From the NCBI GenBank assembly GCA_937926755.1, contig CALBBA010000231.1, positions 1 through 15,355 on the forward strand: 15,355 nucleotides of DNA. The letters run 5' to 3'. Positions 5,401 through 13,501 of this stretch are shown piece after piece (position 1 is the stretch's first letter; each line of letters begins with the position of its first letter). Origin of the DNA: an uncultured Collinsella sp. (GTDB lineage: Bacteria > Actinomycetota > Coriobacteriia > Coriobacteriales > Coriobacteriaceae). Both the position numbers and the translations under genes were made by a program. The notes under the pieces are model-generated. The model made no database searches and was not told where the DNA came from. It saw only the letters and a program-made list of their open reading frames with translations.

Positions 5401-7398
5401 CTACTGCAGGTCCAGCTGGTCCAGGTACTCCTTGCCGTGCTCGGAGATATGGCGCTTGCGGCCCGCCTCGTCGTTGCCCAGCAACAGATTGAACATGGTC
5501 TCCATCTTGGTGACGTCCTCGGGCTCCACCTTGATCAGGCGACGCGTCTCGGGGTTCATGGTGGTGAGCCACATCATGTCCGGGTCGTTCTCACCAAGAC
5601 CCTTGGAGCGGTTGATGGAGCACTTTTGGTCGCCAATCTCCTTGAGGATGCCGTTCTTCTCGAGCTCGGTGTAGGCGAAGTAGGTTTTCTCTTTGCAGTT
5701 GATCTCGTAGAGCGGCGATTCGGCGATATACACGTAGCCCTCGTCGATAAGCGTGGGCACCAGGCGGTAGAGCATGGTGAGCACAAGCGTGCGGATGTGA
5801 TAACCGTCGACGTCGGCGTCCGTACAGATGATGACCTTGTTCCAGTTGAGGTTGTCCAGGTCAAAGGCGCCGAGGTTCTTGATGCGCTTGTCCTTGATCT
5901 CCACGCCACAGCCCAGCACGCGCATGAGGTCCATGATGATGTCGGACTTAAAGATGCGCGGGTAGTCCTCCTTCAGGCAGTTGAGGATCTTGCCTCGGAC
6001 GGGCATGACGCCCTGGAACTCAGCATCGCGTGAAGTGCGAATGGCGCCTGCTGCCGAGTCGCCCTCTACGATGTAGATCTCGCGACGGTTCTTGTCCTTG
6101 GAGCGGCAGTCGATGAACTTCTGCACGCGGTTGGCCATGTCGGTCTTCTGCTGCAGGTTGGTCTTGATGCTCTGGCGGGTCTTCTCGGCGTTCTCGCGCG
6201 AACGCTTGTTGATGAGCACCTGCTCCATGATCTTATTGGCGGCGTCTTTGTTCTCGATCAGATAGGTCGAGAGGCGCTCCTTAAAGAATGCCGTCATCGC
6301 CTGCTGGATAAAGCGGTTATTGATGGCCTTCTTAGTCTGGTTTTCGTAGGACGTCTGGGTGGAGAAGCAGTTGGTCACCAGCACCAGACAGTCCTGGACG
6401 TCCTGCCACTTAATGCCGCTCTCGTTTTTGTTGTACTTGCCCTGTTGCTTGATGTAAGCATCGATGGCGCTGGTCAGAGCGCTACGGGCCGCCTTCTCGG
6501 GCGAGCCGCCGTTCTCGAGCCATGACGAGTTGTGGTAGTACTCCTGCATCATGAAGGTGCGCGAGAAGCACATGCACGCGGTGATCTTGACGTTGTAATC
6601 GGGCAGGTCCTCGCGGTCGCGACCGCGACGGTCGGCCTCGATAAAGAAGGGCTCGGTGAGATAGTCGGTGCCGACCTTCTCGAGCACATAGTCCTCGATG
6701 CCCTTGGGGTAGCAAAAATCCTCTTCGGTAAATTCGCCATCGTCGCCCTCGATGCGCAGGCGGAAGGTCACGTTGGCGTTGACCACGGCCTGGCGGCGCA
6801 TGGTCTCGCGATACCAATCGTGGGGAATGCTGATGGAGGTAAAGACCTCAAGATCGGGGCGCCACTTGATGGTGGTGCCGGTGCGGTTCTCGTCGCTGGG
6901 CTCAATCTCGAGTGCCTTCTTCTTGGCGCCGACAACCTTGCCCTTCTTAAAGTGCAGGGAGTACTTGTTGCCGTCGCGCCAAACCGTGACGTCCATGTAC
7001 TCGGATGCGTACTGGGTCGCGCACGAGCCCAGGCCGTTGGTACCGAGCGAGAAGTCGTAGTCGCCGCCCTGGTTGTTGTTGTATTTGCCACCTGCGTAGA
7101 GCTCGCAAAAGACGAGCTCCCAGTTAAAGCGCTTCTCGGAGGGGTTCCAGTCGAGCGGGCAGCCGCGGCCGTTGTCCTCTACCTGAATGGAGCCATCGCG
7201 AAAGGCGGTAAGGGTGATGAGCTTGCCGTAGCCCTGGCGCGCTTCGTCAACGGCGTTGGACAGGATCTCGAAGGCGGCGTGTGCACAGCCATCGAGTCCG
7301 TCCGAGCCAAAGATAACGGCGGGGCGCAGGCGTACGCGCTCCTCGTCCTTGAGCTGACGAATACTGTCGTTACCATAGTTTGCGGTGTTTTTTGCCAT
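5401..7398 (-). CDS. Type IIA topoisomerase B subunit (GyrB/ParE-like, ATPase + TOPRIM)
   Basis: 665 residues. The ATPase and TOPRIM subunit. The GHKL ATPase domain shows E44 (catalytic) and N48 (Mg) in EILSNAVDEA, D75 in VEDNGRG, and a glycine loop GTNGLGS (119-125). The transducer domain spans about 220-400. TOPRIM acidic residues are E445 in EGDSAAG and D527/D529/D531 in TDADVDG, and the conserved SKGLGEN follows at 598-604. The usual RKRPGMYIG segment is replaced by RLRPAVIFGSDG (23-34), so the family is divergent. I choose ATG at 7398 (MAKNTANYG) by family alignment. AAAGGAG is 16 nt upstream, which is long; an in-frame ATG at 7437 is the alternative. It is co-transcribed with the A subunit downstream, and the two form an A2B2 enzyme acting on chromosomal DNA. 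Confidence 0.93.
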   Translation of the reverse strand: MAKNTANYGNDSIRQLKDEERVRLRPAVIFGSDGLDGCAHAAFEILSNAVDEARQGYGKLITLTAFRDGSIQVEDNGRGCPLDWNPSEKRFNWELVFCELYAGGKYNNNQGGDYDFSLGTNGLGSCATQYASEYMDVTVWRDGNKYSLHFKKGKVVGAKKKALEIEPSDENRTGTTIKWRPDLEVFTSISIPHDWYRETMRRQAVVNANVTFRLRIEGDDGEFTEEDFCYPKGIEDYVLEKVGTDYLTEPFFIEADRRGRDREDLPDYNVKITACMCFSRTFMMQEYYHNSSWLENGGSPEKAARSALTSAIDAYIKQQGKYNKNESGIKWQDVQDCLVLVTNCFSTQTSYENQTKKAINNRFIQQAMTAFFKERLSTYLIENKDAANKIMEQVLINKRSRENAEKTRQSIKTNLQQKTDMANRVQKFIDCRSKDKNRREIYIVEGDSAAGAIRTSRDAEFQGVMPVRGKILNCLKEDYPRIFKSDIIMDLMRVLGCGVEIKDKRIKNLGAFDLDNLNWNKVIICTDADVDGYHIRTLVLTMLYRLVPTLIDEGYVYIAESPLYEINCKEKTYFAYTELEKNGILKEIGDQKCSINRSKGLGENDPDMMWLTTMNPETRRLIKVEPEDVTKMETMFNLLLGNDEAGRKRHISEHGKEYLDQLDLQ

Positions 7399-7452
7399 GC
7401 TCGCTCTCTCGATGCTCCTTTGCTGCGTTGTAGTCATATAGATAGTCAAGGT

Positions 7453-7481
7453 AGCATAGCCCAGCCCTTGGGCGATTCCAA
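7453..7481 (-). promoter_or_regulatory. Candidate promoter of the topoisomerase operon
   Basis: On the minus strand, TTGGAA (7476-7481) and TATGCT (7453-7458) are separated by exactly 17 bp, each matching the sigma-70-type consensus at four of six positions. This places a start near 7446, about 48 nt upstream of the ATG at 7398. With this start the alternative ATG at 7437 would have almost no leader. Confidence 0.45.
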
Positions 7482-7530
7482 CCAACACGAAATCCATCGA
7501 ACAATCGTTCGGAGTTCGATGGAGATTCGT

Positions 7531-7567
7531 TTACTCGGACAAAACCGACTCGGTTCTGTCCGAGTAA
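7531..7567. repeat. 37-bp near-perfect palindrome
   Basis: Two 18-bp arms are symmetric about C7549 with a single mismatch (A7542 against C7556). The centre is itself a perfect odd palindrome AACCGACTCGGTT (7543-7555), and the outer arms read TTACTCGGACA. It lies 50 bp upstream of the -35 box of the topoisomerase promoter. It has no T-tract on either side, so it looks more like an operator or cruciform than a terminator. Confidence 0.75.
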
Positions 7568-7865
7568 GTTTGAAAGCGGTCGAATGCGTCCTGCTGCGTT
7601 TGCGGTTGGATGCGTTTGTCAAAAACGCGCCATGCGGATTATTGGATTGAATCGAACATTGGGACAGGCGTCTCATTTTATGGGCCGAGGGCGTGCGTAT
7701 ACGAGTCTTTTTGGTCCATAGGGGATGCTGGGCGGTTGCTAGTTGGGCCACGGGTCACTTCGCCGGCGCTGCTTTTCGCCATACGCTCATAGTGGAGGCC
7801 GATGCCACGGAGTCGACTTGGGACTCGGGCAACGGATGAGCTGTAAGCCGAAAGGAGCGGTGAGG

Positions 7866-8882
7866 ATGATGAAGCCCATGACGAAGAAGCTGCTGTTAGG
7901 AATTCCCACCGTGACGCTTTCGGCCGTGCTGGCTTGCACGCTTGCCGGTTGCGGCGGAAATGCGCCGAGTGGCTCGGGCGGGAGCGCACCTGTGCAGGAG
8001 AAGGCCGAGAAGCCCAAGGCCTATGAGTCGCAGACGGTCGAGGTGGCAGGCATTACCTATGAGTCGGTGGCTCACGGTACGTTCTATCGCGGTGATGCCA
8101 AGAAGCAGGACGGCTTTTACCTGCACATCAAGATTACCAACAACAACACAAAGAACAGGACGTTCAGTTCCTTTAACGTGCATGCTGCCCAGGGCGATCT
8201 TGAGGCAGGCGACCCGTTGTTTACTTCCGGCAAGGCGGCCGTGCTCGACTACGTTGCAAGCGAGGCTCCCGATGAGCTTCACGAGGGCATCGATCTTTCC
8301 AAGAGGCCAGATATCGGCCCGGGCGGGACCGTTGAGTACGTGTATTTCTGGGCGCCCAAGACGGCGTACTACGGGCCCATCACCGTCGAGTTCGTAGACG
8401 CTTACGCCCCCGCCAAGAATCATGAGGCCATGCACTTTGACACCACGGGATGCGAGACCAAGGATTTCAAGGCGGCCGGCGGCGTGGCCGATTCTGGCGA
8501 GAAGGCAGATTTAACGGGCATCGACTGCGTATCGTACAGCATCGAGGCCGCCGATGGGTACACGCTGGATTCGTCCGACGAAGAGCGCGAAAAGGCAAAC
8601 TTCTTCCACGACGAGACTGGAGGGCGCCTGAACATCAGCATCTTCCCGCGCTCGCCGGAGGAAGAGGTTGCAAGCCTAGAGCAGGTCTACGAAGGCAAGG
8701 AGACAACAACCGACCAGGTCGAGTACAACGGCATAACGTGGCTGCGCTTTACCGGTCCCGACAACGGTCATACGCTGTTTGCGACGGCTCCCGCAACGGG
8801 CGAAACCGTCCGTGTGTCAATCGGCTGGAAGATCGATTGGGATGCCGCCGCGCCCATGATGGAGGCACTGAAGCTCAAGTAA
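7866..8882 (+). CDS. Two-domain lipoprotein, DUF4352/DUF5067-like
   Basis: 338 residues. A signal peptide with KK n-region and hydrophobic core ends in the lipobox LAGC, with C29 as the lipidated residue, followed by a Gly/Ser/Pro linker to about residue 48. Residues about 52-190 (YLHIKITNNNTKNRTFSSFNV and so on) look like the immunoglobulin-like DUF4352/DUF5067 class of extracellular domains. The family assignment is by pattern and uncertain. Residues about 215-338 form a second alpha/beta segment (YSIEAADGYTLD to MMEALKLK) of no family I can name. ATG 7866 is chosen because AAAGGAG lies 8 nt upstream; ATG 7869 is also possible. It would be anchored on the outer face of the membrane. It is monocistronic, with its own terminator downstream. 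Function unknown. Confidence 0.85.
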   Translation: MMKPMTKKLLLGIPTVTLSAVLACTLAGCGGNAPSGSGGSAPVQEKAEKPKAYESQTVEVAGITYESVAHGTFYRGDAKKQDGFYLHIKITNNNTKNRTFSSFNVHAAQGDLEAGDPLFTSGKAAVLDYVASEAPDELHEGIDLSKRPDIGPGGTVEYVYFWAPKTAYYGPITVEFVDAYAPAKNHEAMHFDTTGCETKDFKAAGGVADSGEKADLTGIDCVSYSIEAADGYTLDSSDEEREKANFFHDETGGRLNISIFPRSPEEEVASLEQVYEGKETTTDQVEYNGITWLRFTGPDNGHTLFATAPATGETVRVSIGWKIDWDAAAPMMEALKLK

Positions 8883-8910
8883 CGCCGCGATTCTCACGTC
8901 AGGCGACTCA

Positions 8911-8945
8911 GGGCTGGCTCCGAGTTATCGGGGCCAGCCCATTTT
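8911..8945 (+). terminator. Intrinsic terminator of the lipoprotein gene
   Basis: An 11-bp stem (8911-8921 with 8930-8940, GGGCTGGC/GCCAGCCC core with one G-U pair), an 8-nt loop and ATTTT directly after. It begins 28 nt past the lipoprotein stop. On the opposite strand there is no T-run, so it probably does not efficiently stop the giant gene coming the other way. Confidence 0.85.
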
Positions 8946-8992
8946 GATGTTCGATGAGCCGAGTCGGCGTCTCTCACAAAAGTAACTAGGAG

Positions 8993-11900
8993 CTAGCGAG
9001 GCCTATCCGAATTGTCCTCATTGGCGGTGTCTTTTTCGAGCGCCGTGCGGCGGGCGCTGTAGGCGACGAGGCCGGCGCCTGCTGCGGCGAGTGCTGCTGC
9101 GGCTGCCGTAAGGGGAGCGTTGACATCGCCCGTGCCCGCAAGCGCGCCCGCTTTTCCGGGGCGCTTGTTATTGCCGTGATCCTTGCCGCTGCCAGAGCCA
9201 CTGCCGCTACCGGAGCTGCTTCCGCCGGAGCCGCCACTGCCGTCCGCCGTCATCGGTGCATCGTGAAGCCCCGTCGTATCCGCGTTGTCGCATACGCCGA
9301 CCTGAACTTCTGAGCGTTCGCATGCCGCGTCGGGCACATGAAGCTCGTGCAGTACGGCACCCAGCGCCGAGTTTGCGCCCAGTCGAATTTCCTCGAGCGT
9401 TACGGGATCGAGCGCCACCAGATTACGCGCCTTCGCATACAGCGTTACACGTTTGCCCACCTCGTCGCTCCAACTCTCGGGGATGGCGAAGCTCATGCGG
9501 AACTGTGCCGTGCAACCCGGTGCCAGCACGGCGTTGCCACTGTCGGCTACCAGCGGGTGCGTTGCAAAATGTGCGCCCAGCGTCTCGAGCGTGTACTTCA
9601 CGTGTGTCATGTCGTTGGCCGAAGCGTCCTCGGCAAGCTCTGGATCGTAGATCGATGCCATGCGTGCGTTCACTCCGAACCCGATGGATGCGCTGGAGAA
9701 CGGCTGACTGGAGCCCTCTCGGTACAGATCGATCGTGCCGGCGGTCAGCAAGGTGTTGCCGTCGTTTCGCACCGTGACCATGAAGGATTCGCCTGCTGCT
9801 CCGGGCACCACCGCGCCCGAGGTAGCGACCGCGCCCGTCGGAGTGGCACACGCCACCAAGGGCACTTCGATGCCGTGTAGTTCTGCCTCGCTCTTCTCCG
9901 CGCTCACAATGTGCGTTGCGAGCGCGGAGAGCATGCTCCCCGACGTCAAAAATGTCGTTATCTGATCGACGGGATGGTCCAGCTCGCACATCACGAACGG
10001 CTCCGTGAACAGATCGCCTGCCAAGGTGCTGGCGAAGATGCGGAAGTGCTTGCCCATCACTGCTACCGGGTTGCCTTCTTCGTCGTAGGTTTGTCCCACC
10101 TTGCCATCGGTGTTCTCTACATAGAGCACGCACCTGCCGTTGTTGCTTACGCTGAACGATGCCGGGCCGCAGCCTGCGGCACCCACGGGCTGCGTTGCAA
10201 ATACCGGTGCGCCTCGCGTCCAAGTAATATGCTGCAGTTGCTCGTTGACGGTAGCCAAAAAGCCCGTGTGCTGCGGCCACGGCACCGCGTGGGGTACTGT
10301 GGCATCTGGCGACATAACGCCCCAGCCCGCAATGGACTGGCCGATCACGGCGTACGATGCACAGCCACAACCGCCTGCGGTCTCGTATGCAACGGGCACC
10401 ACCATTTTGCCGTTGATATTCTCGGGCGCGCCGAGCTCGATGCTCGACGGTGCCTGCGGAAAGCGGAGAACTTGGCGGAACGTCAGGCTGTCGCCTGAAA
10501 CGTCCGACCACAGGGTAAAGCACTCCAGCGCAACCTCGGCCTCGCTGCCGAGCGCCTTTTCTGTGGTGGTTCCGCGGCGGTGGAGGTAGGCGCCCGACAG
10601 GCGCCCGTTGACAAGTGTCTTGCCCACCGTGATGCGTGGGCACTGCAGGCAATGGTAGCCATCCTCCTGAAGGCGGCCGCGCGAGATGCTGCGCCACGAC
10701 GTGTGCGATACCACGCGAACTCCGTCGTTGCTTATGCGCAGGCGCACAACGGACAGTATGCCGGCTGTGCTTGCTATATCGAAAAGGGTGTCGTCGCCGG
10801 CGGGGCGCTCGCCCGAGACCAGCAGCACGTAGGCGTCCTGGTTTCCTCTTCCGTCCGTATATTCCACTACGTCGAAGTCGTAATCGTATATGCTGTCGCG
10901 CTCCACGTCGTTTTCGCCAAACCCAAGGGGGAAGTCCACGGGCGTGGGAGCGGACCACGTGCCGTTTGCCTTCGTGTGCACCACCAGGCGCGAGCGGCCA
11001 TTGTCGCCGTAGCGCACCGAGGCGATACGGAACAGGCACTCCACGCCGGCAATCATCGCTAGCTTCATGTGGGCTTCGCTGAGCACGCCAGTAAAAAGCA
11101 CGTTGTCGCTCGAGGGCTTGATGCCGCCCCTCTCGTCCTCCGACACGCCGGTGGAATTGGCGTTCGAGTCCGCAACGGCGTTCGTCGCCTGGCCGATGTA
11201 GGTGTACTCATACATCGTTGCGGCATTTTCGTCATCCTCCCTCAGGGCATGGACGAAATGTTCGACCTGTCCCGTGTCGTCGCTCTCTGCATCCGCCTCG
11301 AGCTCAATGCGTGTGACCGCTTGATCCCAATCGCGCATGATCGGTACGACGTTTACGGGGGTGGCTGCAACTTCGGCGCATGCGAGCAGCTCGGCATTGG
11401 TGACGATGGTGGCCGACGCGATAAACTGCGGCACATCACCTGCCTCGGCATTGCTGGTCGCGCCAAAGCAGGCATCCAGCGTATAGGGCGTATCTCCACC
11501 CAATGCGAGCTCAGAGCGCTGGAGTACATACTGGTCGCCGTTGTTCACCGACATATTCCACGAATCGAGGAGTGTGGGCCACGACCCCGACCAAGCCTTG
11601 GTGGTCCACTTGAACATCACGAACTGGAGTATCACATCGACATCGACGTCTGCACCTACGCGCAGCCGCGGAAGCTGGTGTCCATCTGCCTTCTCGTACC
11701 CAATGAACAGCGTGAGGGATGCGGCGCCGCGCACGGCGGACGAAGCGACGCCTGCAACGCCGGCGCCAAAGGTGACGGCAAGCCCGATCTGGATGGTGAA
11801 CGAGCCCGAGGTGTTTGAATAGTCGAGCGATATGTTTTTGAAAAACGCCGCGCCGCTACCGTGCGTGTGGGCGCCCACGGCGAGCGCCAGTTTTGCCAGC

Positions 11901-13345
11901 ACCCAGGGGTTGACGTTTAGGAAAAACGGCACCGGTCCTAGGGTAAACTGCTCGGTCCAATTGAGGTCGGTTCTTACCTGGAAGAGGGCCTTAATATTGC
12001 CGTATGCGGGGTCGTTGTTGTTACCCCAGGTTTTGCCCACCCAATCGTAGGCGAGCGAGCCGTACAGCTGTGTGGCGATATCCATCGTGAACAGCGGCGT
12101 GCAATGGTGACGAAGGAGCTTAGTGTTTCTTGGGTCGGTGCCCGAACCGGCACTCATGCTCTTGTACTGATTCCACTTCCCCTCCATCTCGTCGAGGTAG
12201 CGGTTTGCCTGCTTGGCGCCCGACTCGCGCGGCGACTTCTTCCAGTATTCCGGATCCGGATTGCCCGAATCGTTCATGTAGCTGACCGGTTTGTATCCGC
12301 CGCCAAACAGTACGTACCCGGCAAACGAGAAATCGAAGAGAATCGGAAACGTGGGCATCCAGCAGGTGAACTTGTTGCCGCCGATGCCGGGGAACGCCGC
12401 GGGGAAATCAAACGGAGTGATCTCTTGATCCATGGTGGTGGGAATGATGGTGGTCGAGCCCGATTCCGCCTTGGAAGCCGGTGCGGTGGCAACGCCCATG
12501 GGGGAGGAGAGCGTGTAGGTTTTGCCCTGATAGTCGAGCACAAAGCGCAGCTTGCATCCTTCTTCCAGAAGGCCCGACGCCGCATCGAGGAACTTGTCTT
12601 CGAGCGTGAACGTCGCCAGATTATCCGCACCCGTTGCGCTGGCCTTGACCTGGCCAATCTGCGTGACGGTTTCGGGTGAGCTGTCCACGGCGGGCATTAC
12701 CTTATTGATGTGCAGCGTTGCCTGCCCGCCCTGCGGCAGGTGGGCCTGTACGGCAAAGGTATGCGTGTCGGGCTGCGCATTTGCTGCATCGTCCTTGGGC
12801 ATCGCCATAAACGTGGCGTCGGCGTACTGGATGTCCCACTCATCGAACGTAAGCTGGCGAAAGTACGGCTCACCGTCGGAGAGCGGACGCGTGGGCGCGG
12901 TAATGGCGGTGCCGCCCTGGATGCGCGCGAGGGGGATCTCGACATCGCGGTAGCCCGGCATGCTGATGGAGATGCCGCCGTTGAAGTCATATGCGTCAAG
13001 GAGCGTCGCTTCGTCTACGTAGCCTTCCGAAAGCGGGGCAATCTCAAAGATCGCCGTGCCCTCGTCATCGGTGGTGGCGGTGAGCTGTTTGCCCGCGGCA
13101 TAGCGCGACGTTAGTGTGACCTGGGCGCCTGCGATGGGGTTCATCTTGTTGGCGACATCGACCACGACCACACCAAACATGGTGCGCGAGAGCACGAGCA
13201 CCTTGAAGGGATCTTCTTCATCGGCATAGGCTTCGGCGGGCGCGAACGGCAGTATGAAGGCGTTTGAGGTGCCCGGCACGCGCGGCAACATCATGCTCGC
13301 CAGCGAGGACGCTCCGGCAACAAGTAACGAACGGCGATCAAGCAT
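8993..13345 (-). CDS. Giant Tat-exported LAxTG surface protein
   Basis: 1450 residues from the ATG at 13345, chosen because GGGAG lies 7 nt upstream and a clean signal peptide follows; the frame is open upstream to 13441. The N-terminus MLDRRSLLVAGASSLASMM has a twin-arginine motif (RR at 4-5), with signal peptidase cleavage predicted at AYA41. Residues about 46-150 resemble a carboxypeptidase-regulatory/Cna-like beta-sandwich. About 330-650 is a Gly/aromatic beta-rich region of unknown family. About 700-1170 looks beta-propeller-like (inference). About 1180-1330 resembles a CARDB-type Ig domain (VRNDGNTLL). A Gly/Ser linker leads to LAGTGD (1402-1407), an Ala-rich hydrophobic helix and a charged tail, the layout of a sortase substrate with an LAxTG variant. 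I count 18 cysteines, including C899-x-x-C902. No catalytic motif is recognised. Confidence 0.85.
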   Translation of the reverse strand: MLDRRSLLVAGASSLASMMLPRVPGTSNAFILPFAPAEAYADEEDPFKVLVLSRTMFGVVVVDVANKMNPIAGAQVTLTSRYAAGKQLTATTDDEGTAIFEIAPLSEGYVDEATLLDAYDFNGGISISMPGYRDVEIPLARIQGGTAITAPTRPLSDGEPYFRQLTFDEWDIQYADATFMAMPKDDAANAQPDTHTFAVQAHLPQGGQATLHINKVMPAVDSSPETVTQIGQVKASATGADNLATFTLEDKFLDAASGLLEEGCKLRFVLDYQGKTYTLSSPMGVATAPASKAESGSTTIIPTTMDQEITPFDFPAAFPGIGGNKFTCWMPTFPILFDFSFAGYVLFGGGYKPVSYMNDSGNPDPEYWKKSPRESGAKQANRYLDEMEGKWNQYKSMSAGSGTDPRNTKLLRHHCTPLFTMDIATQLYGSLAYDWVGKTWGNNNDPAYGNIKALFQVRTDLNWTEQFTLGPVPFFLNVNPWVLAKLALAVGAHTHGSGAAFFKNISLDYSNTSGSFTIQIGLAVTFGAGVAGVASSAVRGAASLTLFIGYEKADGHQLPRLRVGADVDVDVILQFVMFKWTTKAWSGSWPTLLDSWNMSVNNGDQYVLQRSELALGGDTPYTLDACFGATSNAEAGDVPQFIASATIVTNAELLACAEVAATPVNVVPIMRDWDQAVTRIELEADAESDDTGQVEHFVHALREDDENAATMYEYTYIGQATNAVADSNANSTGVSEDERGGIKPSSDNVLFTGVLSEAHMKLAMIAGVECLFRIASVRYGDNGRSRLVVHTKANGTWSAPTPVDFPLGFGENDVERDSIYDYDFDVVEYTDGRGNQDAYVLLVSGERPAGDDTLFDIASTAGILSVVRLRISNDGVRVVSHTSWRSISRGRLQEDGYHCLQCPRITVGKTLVNGRLSGAYLHRRGTTTEKALGSEAEVALECFTLWSDVSGDSLTFRQVLRFPQAPSSIELGAPENINGKMVVPVAYETAGGCGCASYAVIGQSIAGWGVMSPDATVPHAVPWPQHTGFLATVNEQLQHITWTRGAPVFATQPVGAAGCGPASFSVSNNGRCVLYVENTDGKVGQTYDEEGNPVAVMGKHFRIFASTLAGDLFTEPFVMCELDHPVDQITTFLTSGSMLSALATHIVSAEKSEAELHGIEVPLVACATPTGAVATSGAVVPGAAGESFMVTVRNDGNTLLTAGTIDLYREGSSQPFSSASIGFGVNARMASIYDPELAEDASANDMTHVKYTLETLGAHFATHPLVADSGNAVLAPGCTAQFRMSFAIPESWSDEVGKRVTLYAKARNLVALDPVTLEEIRLGANSALGAVLHELHVPDAACERSEVQVGVCDNADTTGLHDAPMTADGSGGSGGSSSGSGSGSGSGKDHGNNKRPGKAGALAGTGDVNAPLTAAAAALAAAGAGLVAYSARRTALEKDTANEDNSDRPR
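9125..9243 (-). other. Gly/Ser wall-spanning linker and LAGTGD sorting motif
   Basis: Within the giant protein, a Gly/Ser-alternating linker (about 9183-9243) and a short basic stretch (KDHGNNKRPGK) precede the sorting motif L-A-G-T-G-D, encoded by 9125-9142. In high-GC Gram-positive bacteria, class E sortases are known to prefer LAxTG over LPxTG, so this protein may use a different sortase from the LPATG protein at 1122-2006. Confidence 0.75.
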
Positions 13346-13501
13346 CTTGGGCTCCCATCCCGCAAATATCGGTGGAAATACTCCCATTTTGCGAGAAGGT
13401 GCCTCGCGGCGGTAGTGCCGTTCGAGGGTCAAAATGTCCAATTTGAGCTGGCGAAAGCGGGTGGCGCCGGAACGTGTTCGATGCGCTTGGCAGTCCGGTC
13501 G
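13346..13501 (-). promoter_or_regulatory. Leader/control region of the giant surface gene
   Basis: 156 bp between the LuxR stop and the giant-gene ATG, with no intrinsic terminator, so readthrough from luxR is possible. A hairpin at 13402-13427 (CCTCG/CGAGG and CGGC/GCCG stems, 2-nt bulge, 6-nt loop) sits about 57-82 nt before the ATG. No clear -10/-35 pair is visible. An imperfect dyad GAAC-2-GTTC near 13470-13480 could be part of a regulator site, but this is weak. Confidence 0.35.

Larger units (their letters stand above)
7399..7865. other. Long divergent intergenic region
   Basis: 467 bp between the topoisomerase operon and the lipoprotein gene. It holds the operon promoter and leader (about 7399-7481) and the large palindrome at 7531-7567. 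About 298 bp follow in front of the lipoprotein in which I find no gene, tRNA or recognisable riboswitch. An 8-bp direct repeat TGCGTTTG occurs at 7595-7602 and 7611-7618. TTGTCA at 7616-7621 resembles a -35 box, but the -10 at the right distance is poor. The lipoprotein therefore has either a long structured leader or a promoter I cannot identify. Confidence 0.5.

Noticed and set aside
3670..7650. Long plus-strand open frames opposite the topoisomerase operon (3670-4656, 4711-6033, 6532-7650)
   Set aside because: They are exact antisense of two clearly homologous genes, are rich in Leu/Val/Asp/His as expected from GC-biased complementary codons, and show no family motif or ribosome-binding site.
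7743..7865. Upstream in-frame extension of the lipoprotein
   Set aside because: It would put 41 basic residues before an otherwise standard lipoprotein signal peptide; the ATG at 7866 has AAAGGAG at ideal spacing.
7740..7865. Possible cobalamin or cyclic-di-GMP riboswitch in the lipoprotein leader
   Set aside because: Short resemblances (GCTGTAAGCCGAAAGG) do not come with the conserved core boxes of either class.
8959..8967. CCGAGTCGG, the reverse complement of the core of the large palindrome (7545-7553), recurring 3' of the lipoprotein gene
   Set aside because: A 9-bp match recurring within about 1.4 kb is plausible by chance and the outer arms of the palindrome are not repeated.
9183..9243. 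Repetitive DNA that could suggest a tandem-repeat locus
   Set aside because: It is the codon-level consequence of a Gly/Ser linker in the giant protein, without exact repeat units.
9423..11039. 538-codon minus-strand open frame inside the giant surface gene
   Set aside because: It is in another frame of the same strand, Arg/Gly/Pro-rich, with no domain, and is covered by the coherent 1450-residue reading frame with signal peptide and sorting tail.
13346..13441. 32-codon N-terminal extension of the giant protein
   Set aside because: It would bury the twin-arginine signal behind a long charged segment and lacks a good Shine-Dalgarno; the ATG at 13345 has GGGAG 7 nt upstream.
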